Source: Sphingomonas oryzagri (lineage in GTDB: Bacteria > Pseudomonadota > Alphaproteobacteria > Sphingomonadales > Sphingomonadaceae). Taken from it: 64,000 bases of DNA. The notes under the pieces are model-generated. The model ran no database searches. It had not been told where the DNA came from and was given only the letters and a program-made list of their open reading frames with translations. The first letter of the stretch is position 1. Each line of letters begins with the position of its first letter. The stretch is taken from NCBI RefSeq assembly GCF_029906645.1, contig NZ_JARYGZ010000001.1:496001-560000 (forward strand), read 5' to 3'. Shown here one piece after another: positions 57,575-64,000 of the stretch. The position numbers and the translations under genes are program-made.

Positions 57575-58482
57575 CGCCGGTCCGCGGCCATCCCGAGATC
57601 ATGCCGGGCTTTCGCTGGCACGATGTCGAGACGGACGAGGTGACGATCCGAGCGGCGGTCGGTGGCGAGGGGCCGCCGCTTGTGCTGCTCCACGGCCACC
57701 CGCAGACCCACCTCACCTGGCACAAGGTCGCCCCGATTCTCGCCCGGCGCTTCACCGTCATTGCCAGCGACCTGCGCGGCTATGGCGACAGCGCGAAGCC
57801 GGAGGGCGGCGTCGATCATGTCGCCTACTCGAAGCGGGCGATGGCGCGCGATCAGGTCGAGGTGATGCGGCAGTTCGGCCATGACCGCTTCGCGGTGATC
57901 GGCCACGATCGCGGCGCCCGCGTTGCGCACCGCATGGCGCTCGATCATCCCGATGCCGTGTCGCGGATCGCCTTGCTCGACATCGCGCCGACCGCGACGA
58001 TGTACGCGCGCACCGACATGGAGTTCGCGCGCCGCTATTTCTGGTGGTTCTTCCTGATCCAGCCCTTCGACCTGCCGGAGCGGATGATCGGCGCCGACCC
58101 GGACCATTTCCTCGATCGCCATATCGCGGACCAGATCAAGGTCCCCGGATCGGTGGACCCCGCCGTGCTCGCCGAGTACCGCCGCTGCTATGCCGACCCG
58201 GCGACCCGCCACGCCATCTGCGAGGATTATCGCGCCTCGGCCGGCATTGATCTTACTCATGACGCCGCCGATGCCGATGCGCGCATCCGGGCGCCTTTGC
58301 TCGCACTCTGGGGCCGGCTCGGCACGGTCGGCGCGCTGTACGACGTGCTAGATACGTGGCGGGAGAAGGCCACCCATGTCGAGGGGCACGCGCTCGAATG
58401 CGGACACAGCCCGCAGGAAGAGGTGCCCGATGCGCTGCTCGAAGCGCTCGACGGCTTCCTCGCGCCATTGCGGGGCGAATGA
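57571..58482 (+). CDS. Alpha/beta hydrolase of the fluoroacetate dehalogenase family
   Basis: A 303-residue hydrolase close to haloacetate dehalogenases. The nucleophile Asp113 is in GHDRGARVAHRMALDHP, with substrate-carboxylate Arg114 and Arg117; Asp137 (LLDIAPT) and His279 (ECGHSPQEE) complete the triad. The fluoride-pocket His of the known enzymes (His149 in Burkholderia FAcD) is replaced by Trp158, while the neighbouring Trp159 and a Tyr near 220 are kept. It is therefore unlikely to be a true defluorinase and may cleave another ester or C-X bond. The start overlaps the leuD-like stop. Confidence 0.9.
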   Translation: MTPVRGHPEIMPGFRWHDVETDEVTIRAAVGGEGPPLVLLHGHPQTHLTWHKVAPILARRFTVIASDLRGYGDSAKPEGGVDHVAYSKRAMARDQVEVMRQFGHDRFAVIGHDRGARVAHRMALDHPDAVSRIALLDIAPTATMYARTDMEFARRYFWWFFLIQPFDLPERMIGADPDHFLDRHIADQIKVPGSVDPAVLAEYRRCYADPATRHAICEDYRASAGIDLTHDAADADARIRAPLLALWGRLGTVGALYDVLDTWREKATHVEGHALECGHSPQEEVPDALLEALDGFLAPLRGE

Positions 58483-58569
58483 TTTGATGACGAACAGGCA
58501 TTGGGCATCGGCGGCGCGGGCGCCCTACGATGCCGGATCGTTTGCGCAGGACCGGGAGGACGGGCTTCG

Positions 58570-59880
58570 GTGACGGTGATGTCGGACCACAAGGCGCCCC
58601 CCGCCACCCTGACGCGCACCAACATGGTGGGCATCGTCGCGGGCAACGTCCTCGAATTCTACGACTTCACCCTGTTCGCCTTCTTCGCGACCCAGATCGG
58701 CGCGAGCATGTTCGCGCACGGCAAGGGCACGGACGGCCTGCTCCTCGCGCTCGCCACCTTCGCGGTGGGCTTCATCGCCCGCCCGATCGGCGCGGTGGTG
58801 ATCGGCCGCTATGCCGACCGGCACGGCCGCAAGCCCGCCATGCTGCTGAGCTTCGCGCTGATGGGCGCGGCCTTGGTCGTCGTGGCGCTGACCCCGCCAT
58901 CCTCGGTGCTGGGCGTCGGCAGCGCGATCATCATCACCGTCGCGCGGCTGGTGCAGGGCTTCGCGCTGGGCGGCGAGGTCGGCCCGACCACCGCTCTGCT
59001 GATCGAGGCGGCGCCGGCGGGCAAGCGCGGCCTTTACGGCGCGTGGCAGATCGCGAGCCAGGGGCTGTCCGCGCTGATCGCGGGCCTCGTCGGCCTCGCC
59101 ATCTCCTTCCTGCTGAGCCCGCAGGCGGTGACCGAATGGGGCTGGCGGATCGGCATGCTGCTCGGCGTGCTGATCCTGCCGATCGGCTTTCATCTCAGGC
59201 GGATCATGCCCGAGACGCTGCATGCGCCGGTGGACGAGGCGATCGACCGCGAGGCGGCGGCGCTGCCGCTGGCGCGGGTCGCGGGCATCGGGCTGATGCT
59301 GATCCTCGCCGGCACGGTGACCACCTACACGCTGCAATATTTCAACACCTATTCGCTGGCGATCCTGAAGCTCAGCCCAACGCTCGCCTTCACCACCACC
59401 GCGATCACGGGCGCGAGCATGTTCGCCTTCGGGCTGCTCGGCGGCTGGCTGTCCGATCGAGTCGGCCGGCGCGCCGTGATCGTCTGGCCCCGGATCGTGC
59501 TGCTGGTGCTGATCTATCCGCTGTTCGTGCGGATCCTCGCCGCGCCATCGCTCGGCACGCTGGCACTCGGCGTGTTCCTGATGACCGCGCTCTACGCCAT
59601 GTCGACCGCGACCGCGAACGTCTGCCTCGCCGAGAGCTTCCCGCGCGCACGGCGCAGCACTGCCTATGCGGTCACCTACACGATGGCCGTATCGGTGTTC
59701 GGGGGCAGCGCGCAGTTCCTGATCACCTGGCTGATCAAGCGGACCGGCGACACGATGGTGCCGGCCTGGTGGCTGCTCGGCGCGACGCTGGTCGGTGTCG
59801 TGGCGGGCGTGGCGATGCCGATGATCCGCGCGGGGCGCCGCCGGCTCCGCCCCGATCCCCTCATGCCCACCGCAGGATAA
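58570..59880 (+). CDS. MHS-type major facilitator transporter
   Basis: A 436-residue inner-membrane symporter of the metabolite:H+ family (related to KgtP, ProP and ShiA). Twelve helices are expected. Seen motifs are GNVLEFYDFTLFAFFATQIG at the first helix, ARPIGAVVIGRYADRHGRKP between helices 2 and 3, RLVQGFALGGEVGPTTALLI and GGWLSDRVGRRA. GTG at 58570, nine bases after GGGAGGA, is the likely start; ATG 58579 is possible. It probably imports an organic acid or amino-acid derivative for this locus. Confidence 0.92.
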   Translation: MTVMSDHKAPPATLTRTNMVGIVAGNVLEFYDFTLFAFFATQIGASMFAHGKGTDGLLLALATFAVGFIARPIGAVVIGRYADRHGRKPAMLLSFALMGAALVVVALTPPSSVLGVGSAIIITVARLVQGFALGGEVGPTTALLIEAAPAGKRGLYGAWQIASQGLSALIAGLVGLAISFLLSPQAVTEWGWRIGMLLGVLILPIGFHLRRIMPETLHAPVDEAIDREAAALPLARVAGIGLMLILAGTVTTYTLQYFNTYSLAILKLSPTLAFTTTAITGASMFAFGLLGGWLSDRVGRRAVIVWPRIVLLVLIYPLFVRILAAPSLGTLALGVFLMTALYAMSTATANVCLAESFPRARRSTAYAVTYTMAVSVFGGSAQFLITWLIKRTGDTMVPAWWLLGATLVGVVAGVAMPMIRAGRRRLRPDPLMPTAG

Positions 59881-59884
59881 GCCG

Positions 59885-61090
59885 ATGCCCCACGATCTTC
59901 CCGGCTATGACGACGATCTGCGCGCCTGGCGCCACCATATCCACAGCCATCCCGAACTCTCCTGGCAGGAGCATGGCACCGCCGCCTTCGTCGAGGAGAA
60001 GCTTCGCAGCTTCGGGATCGAAGATGTCGTCACCGGCATCGGCGGCACCGGCATCGTCGCGACGATCCGGCGAGGCAGCTCGCCCCGCGCGATCGGCCTG
60101 CGCGCCGACATGGATGCGCTGCCGCTCACCGAGCAGCCCGGCCGCGCGCATGGATCGCGGACGCCCGGCGTGATGCACGCCTGCGGCCATGACGGGCACA
60201 CCACGATGCTGCTCGGCGCGGCGCGCTATCTGGCGCAGGAGGCGGACTTCGACGGGACCGTCCACCTGATCTTCCAGCCCGCCGAGGAGTCCTTCGGGCC
60301 GGAGACCCAGCCCGGCGAGAAGCCCGGCGGCGCCAACGCGATGATCCGCGACGGGCTGTTCGATCGCTTCCCGATGGACGCCATCTTCGGCATGCACAAC
60401 CGCCCCGGCCTCGCAGCCGGCAAGCTGGGCGGGCGCGCCGGCCCGCTCTACGCCGCCGCCGACATCTTCGAGATCGTCGTGCGCGGCAAGGGCGTACACG
60501 CCGCGCGGCCGCACCTCGGCATCGATCCGGTGTTCGTCGGCGCGCAGATCGTCGTCGCGCTGCAGGGCGTCGTCGCGCGCATGACCAACCCGCTGGATTG
60601 CGGCGTCGTCTCGATCTGCCAGTTCAACGCCGGCACCGCGCCCAACATCATCCCCGATCAGGCGACGATGGTGGGCACCGTGCGGACCATCGAGCCCGAC
60701 GTGCAGGACAAGATCGAGCGTTCGATCCACGAAGTCGCGACCGGTGTCGCCGCCGCCTTCGGGGCGGTGGCGGAGGTGCGCTACATTCGCGGCCACCCCT
60801 CGCTCCACAACGAGCCCGCCGCCTTCCGTGCCGCGCGCGAGGCGGCCATCGCGGTGGTCGGCGAGGCGCAGTTCGCCGACGTCGACGAACCGACGATGGG
60901 CGGCGAGGATTTCTCCTGGTTCCTGCGCGAGAAGCCCGGCTGCTTCATGCTGATCGGCAATGGAGACGGGGACTCCCGGGGCGCCACGATGCTCCACAAT
61001 AACGGCTACGATTTCAACGACGACGTGGCGACGATCGGCGTCCGCTACTGGGTCTCGCTGGTCGAGCACCTGCTCCGCCCCGGCGGCTGA
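59885..61090 (+). CDS. M20 family amidohydrolase (hippurate hydrolase-like)
   Basis: A 401-residue dinuclear metal hydrolase that cleaves N-acyl or N-aroyl amino acids. The ligands are in VMHACGHDGHT, FQPAEES with the catalytic Glu, FGMHNRPG and MGGEDFSWFL. It has no signal peptide and should act in the cytoplasm on an imported N-acylated compound. AGGA precedes the ATG, four bases after the transporter stop. Similar enzymes also act as IAA-amino-acid or peptide hydrolases. Confidence 0.93.
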   Translation: MPHDLPGYDDDLRAWRHHIHSHPELSWQEHGTAAFVEEKLRSFGIEDVVTGIGGTGIVATIRRGSSPRAIGLRADMDALPLTEQPGRAHGSRTPGVMHACGHDGHTTMLLGAARYLAQEADFDGTVHLIFQPAEESFGPETQPGEKPGGANAMIRDGLFDRFPMDAIFGMHNRPGLAAGKLGGRAGPLYAAADIFEIVVRGKGVHAARPHLGIDPVFVGAQIVVALQGVVARMTNPLDCGVVSICQFNAGTAPNIIPDQATMVGTVRTIEPDVQDKIERSIHEVATGVAAAFGAVAEVRYIRGHPSLHNEPAAFRAAREAAIAVVGEAQFADVDEPTMGGEDFSWFLREKPGCFMLIGNGDGDSRGATMLHNNGYDFNDDVATIGVRYWVSLVEHLLRPGG

Positions 61091-61113
61091 GCCTTCCGAC
61101 AAGGGGATCGATC

Positions 61114-63120
61114 ATGCGTACCCGACCGTCCCGCTTCATCCTGCTGGCCGGGATGGCGCTGCTGGCAACCACGGCGGGTGCCGCGCCGCGCGAGCGGGCG
61201 ACGCGCGCCGAGATCTTCGCCGCGCCGGCCTATGACGCGCTGAAGTTCAGCCCCGACGGGCGGCAGATCGCGATGCTGCGGCCGACCAACGGCGTCCCGA
61301 ATGTCTGGGTCGCGCCGGTGACGGACATCGCCAAGGCGGTGCCCGTCACCCGCTTCACCGATCGCGGTGCCGATGGCTTCCGCTGGGCCGCCGACGGCCG
61401 CTTCATCCTCGTCGAGAAGGATGTCGCGGGCGAGGAGGACAACCAGATCTATGCGGTGGACCTCCAGACGAAGGCCGTCCGCGATCTGATCGCCAACCCG
61501 GCGGTTCAGGCGCATATCCTGAAGACCTCGGCGAAGCTGCCGGGCAAGGCGCTGATCAGCCTCAACGATCGCGATCCGAAATATTCGGACGTCTATCTGG
61601 TCGATCTCGCGAGCGGAGCACGCACGCTCGTGCTGCGCAACGACCAGCATTATACCAGCTTCGTCGCCGACAAGGATCTGCACGTCCGCCTCGTCGGCCG
61701 GGTCGATCCGGCCGATGGATCGACCACCTATTACGATGTGGCCGGTGCGACTCCGCGCGCCTTCTTCCGCATCCCGCTCGCCGCGCTGCGCAGTTCGCGC
61801 GTGCTCGGGCTGACCGGCCCCGGCACGCTCCGCATGCTGAGCAGCAACGACGGCGATCTGGCATCCGTGGTCGACATCGACATCGCGACCGGCAAGGTCA
61901 CGCCGCTCGCCCAGGCGAAGGAGGCCGACATTGTCGACCTCGTCACCGACGACAAGACGGGCGCCGTCCTCGCCACGGCGGAGGACCCGCTCGTCACCCG
62001 CTGGACGGCCCGTTCGCCGGATGTGCAGGCCGATCTCGATACGCTGGCGGCGAAGCTCGGCGCCGGCTTCCAGATCGACGACGAGACCGATGGCGGGAAA
62101 TTGTGGCTCGTCCGCCAGATGCCGGCGGGGCGTTTTTATCTCTGGAAGCGCGACACCCGCACGCTGTCGCCGCTGGCCTCGGCCCGCCCGGCGCTGGAAC
62201 AGCGCGCCATGCCGACGACGCTGCCGATCGAGTTCCGCTCGCGCGACGGGTTGCGCATCACCGGCTATCTGACCCTGCCGCCCGGCCTCGTGCTCGATGA
62301 CGGCAAGCTCAAGTCGCCGATACCGCTGGTGCTCAACGTCCATGGCGGCCCGTGGCTACGCGATTCCTATGAATTCGATCCGGCCAACGTGTGGCTCGCC
62401 GAACAGGGTTATGCCGCGCTGTCGGTCAACTTCCGCGGCTCCTCGGGCTTCGGCAAGCACTTCATGCAGATCGCCGATCACCAATGGTCGAAGACGATGC
62501 ACGGCGATCTGCTCGACGCGGTGCAGTGGGCGATCGGCCAGGGCGTCACGACTAGGGACAAGGTCGTGATCTGGGGCCTGTCCTATGGCGGCTATTCGAC
62601 ACTGGTCGGCCTGAGCTTCACGCCCGACATATTCCGCTGCGGCGTCGATATCGCCGGCCCGTCCAACCTCACCACCCTGCAGGATGACGCGCCGGACTGG
62701 TGGGCGTGGCAGCGCTCGCAATTCGTGCTGCGCATGGGCGACGGCAGCACGCCGGAGGGCAAGCAGGACCTCGCCGACCGATCGCCGATCACCCACGCCG
62801 CACAAGTGAGGAGTCCGCTGCTGATCGCGCAAGGGCTGAACGATCCGCGCGTGCGGCCCGCGCAATCGATCAAGATGGCCGAGGCAGTGCGCGCCCACGG
62901 CACGCCGGTGACCTTGCTGCTCTACCCGGACGAGGGCCATGTGTTCGAGAAGGCGGCGACCGACATCTCCTTCCACGCCATCGCCGAGCATTTCCTCGCG
63001 CAATGCCTGGGCGGCACGCCCCGCCCCTATGGCAAGGAGCTGATCGGCTCGGGCGTTCAAGTGCCGATGGGCGTGCAATATGTGCCGGGGCTCGAAGCAG
63101 CGCTGAAGGCCGGGCGATGA
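61114..63120 (+). CDS. S9 family peptidase (prolyl oligopeptidase / acylaminoacyl peptidase-like), exported
   Basis: A 668-residue protein. A signal peptide (MRTRPSRFILLAGMALLATT) is followed by a beta-propeller domain (repeats such as FRWAADGRFILVEKDV) and a C-terminal alpha/beta hydrolase domain with Ser490 (GLSYGGYS), Asp577 (LNDPRV) and His609 (DEGHVFEK). The propeller restricts access to short peptides. It probably acts in the periplasm. The 3' end overlaps the S45 gene by four bases. Confidence 0.93.
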   Translation: MRTRPSRFILLAGMALLATTAGAAPRERATRAEIFAAPAYDALKFSPDGRQIAMLRPTNGVPNVWVAPVTDIAKAVPVTRFTDRGADGFRWAADGRFILVEKDVAGEEDNQIYAVDLQTKAVRDLIANPAVQAHILKTSAKLPGKALISLNDRDPKYSDVYLVDLASGARTLVLRNDQHYTSFVADKDLHVRLVGRVDPADGSTTYYDVAGATPRAFFRIPLAALRSSRVLGLTGPGTLRMLSSNDGDLASVVDIDIATGKVTPLAQAKEADIVDLVTDDKTGAVLATAEDPLVTRWTARSPDVQADLDTLAAKLGAGFQIDDETDGGKLWLVRQMPAGRFYLWKRDTRTLSPLASARPALEQRAMPTTLPIEFRSRDGLRITGYLTLPPGLVLDDGKLKSPIPLVLNVHGGPWLRDSYEFDPANVWLAEQGYAALSVNFRGSSGFGKHFMQIADHQWSKTMHGDLLDAVQWAIGQGVTTRDKVVIWGLSYGGYSTLVGLSFTPDIFRCGVDIAGPSNLTTLQDDAPDWWAWQRSQFVLRMGDGSTPEGKQDLADRSPITHAAQVRSPLLIAQGLNDPRVRPAQSIKMAEAVRAHGTPVTLLLYPDEGHVFEKAATDISFHAIAEHFLAQCLGGTPRPYGKELIGSGVQVPMGVQYVPGLEAALKAGR

Positions 63121-64000
63121 GGGCGCTCACTCTCCTCCTGTCGGCCACAGTCCTGTCCGCGACCGCCTTTCCGACCGTCGCCGAGCAGGTCCGCATCGAT
63201 CGCGACGCGATGGGTGTGCCGCACGTCTTCGGCGAGACATCGGCTGCCGTCCTCTACGGCGCGGGCTATGCCGAGGGGCAGGACCGGCTCGCCGACATGG
63301 AGATGTCGCGCCGGCGCGCGCTGGGCCGCACTGCAGAGTTGCTCGGCCCGTCTGCCGTCGCCTCCGACATCATTTCGCGCGACCGGATGCTGCCGCCCGC
63401 CGAACTGCTGCGCATGTACCGCGCGCTGGCGCCGGAATATCGGCGGATGATGCAGGCCTATGTCGACGGCGTGAACCGCGCGATCGACGAGATCGCAGCC
63501 GATCCGGCACGCAAGACCCCTTATGAATTCACCCAGTGGGGCGCGAAGCCGGAGCGCTGGTCGCTGCTCGATTATCTGCAGATGGTCGCCGCCTTCCCGC
63601 GCGACCGCGAGGGCAACGAGTTGCAGAACCTCGCCTTCCTGAACGCGATGGTCGCGCGCTACGGGGAAGCGAAGGGCCGCGCGATCTTGGACGATCTGGT
63701 GCCGCCGAGCGACCCCGATTCCCCGACCGCGATCCCGGCGGGCGAGGATCTCGCGCCGGCACGGCCGATGCCGAAGGCGACCTATCTCACGCTCGACGCC
63801 GACAAGCCCGGCGCGCCGACTGCGCCACCTTCGACGTCTACGCAGGACCATAGCCGCTGCCTCGTAATCGGCCCGCAGCGATCGGCGAGCGGCAAGGTGC
63901 TTATGCTCGAATCCACCGCCGACGGACCGGAAATCCACCTGTACGGCGGCGGCTTCGACAGCAGCGGTTTCACCGGCCCGGCCTGGGGCGTGCCGATCAT
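63117..64000 (+). CDS. Penicillin acylase (S45) family protein, 5' part only
   Basis: The gene runs off the right edge; 294 residues are visible. A signal peptide (MRALTLLLSATVLSATAFPT) leads into the A-chain with IDRDAMGVPHVFGETSAAVL and AEGQDRLADMEMSRRRALGR, typical of the Ntn-hydrolase family. The autocleavage site should be at the Ser in DHSRCLVIG; here Arg follows the Ser where Asn is usual, and the later DPH segment is not clear. It could hydrolyse amide bonds of N-acyl compounds, including lactones. It overlaps the S9 gene (ATGA). Confidence 0.88.
   Translation, partial: MRALTLLLSATVLSATAFPTVAEQVRIDRDAMGVPHVFGETSAAVLYGAGYAEGQDRLADMEMSRRRALGRTAELLGPSAVASDIISRDRMLPPAELLRMYRALAPEYRRMMQAYVDGVNRAIDEIAADPARKTPYEFTQWGAKPERWSLLDYLQMVAAFPRDREGNELQNLAFLNAMVARYGEAKGRAILDDLVPPSDPDSPTAIPAGEDLAPARPMPKATYLTLDADKPGAPTAPPSTSTQDHSRCLVIGPQRSASGKVLMLESTADGPEIHLYGGGFDSSGFTGPAWGVPI

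Overview
The window is chromosomal DNA from a high-GC alphaproteobacterium, most likely a sphingomonad (Sphingomonadales). The evidence is the mfd / sdhE / recG neighbourhood, a pyruvate dehydrogenase E1-beta fused to a lipoyl domain, DUF4170 and DUF3618 proteins, an abundant TonB-dependent receptor style, GyrA with Ala at the quinolone Ser position, and intergenic repeats of the type CGTTCGTCCTGAGCCTGTCG that are recognisable in sphingomonad genomes. No rRNA, CRISPR array, intact prophage or insertion sequence was seen.

The first 46 kb is mainly housekeeping DNA. From 1 to 7.6 kb lie a permease end, a DUF1508 protein, dcd, mfd, sdhE and recG. From 7.6 to 8.9 kb is a small accessory patch of lower GC with a phosphatase-like gene and a possible small membrane protein. 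At 8.9-10.5 kb an HD-GYP phosphodiesterase lies next to a PilZ protein, both linked to cyclic di-GMP. Then follow tyrS and anmK (divergent), rpoD-dnaG with a GIY-YIG gene, yqeY, carA-carB with an RraB-like secreted protein between them, greA, a rhomboid protease, an MlaC-like protein, a four-gene operon of LEA-like and membrane proteins, eno, ftsB and pdhA-pdhB. From 33.2 to 36.5 kb is a three-gene TadE/TadE/TadG cluster. From 36.6 to 46.8 kb are a squalene/phytoene synthase-like gene, an EF-hand protein, trmFO, an HdeD-like protein, a PadR regulator with its partner membrane protein, a lipoprotein, gyrA, yaaA and a secreted repeat protein.

From 46.9 to 50.4 kb come an Lrp regulator, a PAS histidine kinase with a degraded catalytic domain, a WalW-like deacetylase and tRNA-Ile(CAT). 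Directly after the tRNA is an AT-rich stretch.

From 50.8 kb to the right edge is an accessory catabolic locus. A TonB receptor and an aminotransferase run left. A LysR regulator, LeuC-like and LeuD-like subunits, a fluoroacetate-dehalogenase-family hydrolase, an MHS-type transporter, an M20 amidohydrolase, an S9 peptidase and an S45 acylase run right with overlapping or closely spaced starts. A perfect T-N11-A dyad between the two arms, and a related site before leuC, suggest the LysR protein controls both. The likely job is outer-membrane uptake and stepwise hydrolysis of a peptide-like or N-acylated compound, but the substrate cannot be read from the sequence. This is the best candidate for an undescribed system here.

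Intergenic DNA carries three repeat families: CGTTCG...GTCGAAGGAC arms, CGTCATTGCGAGC arms and CCTCCCC hairpins. Two copies of the first family have entered or abut reading frames.
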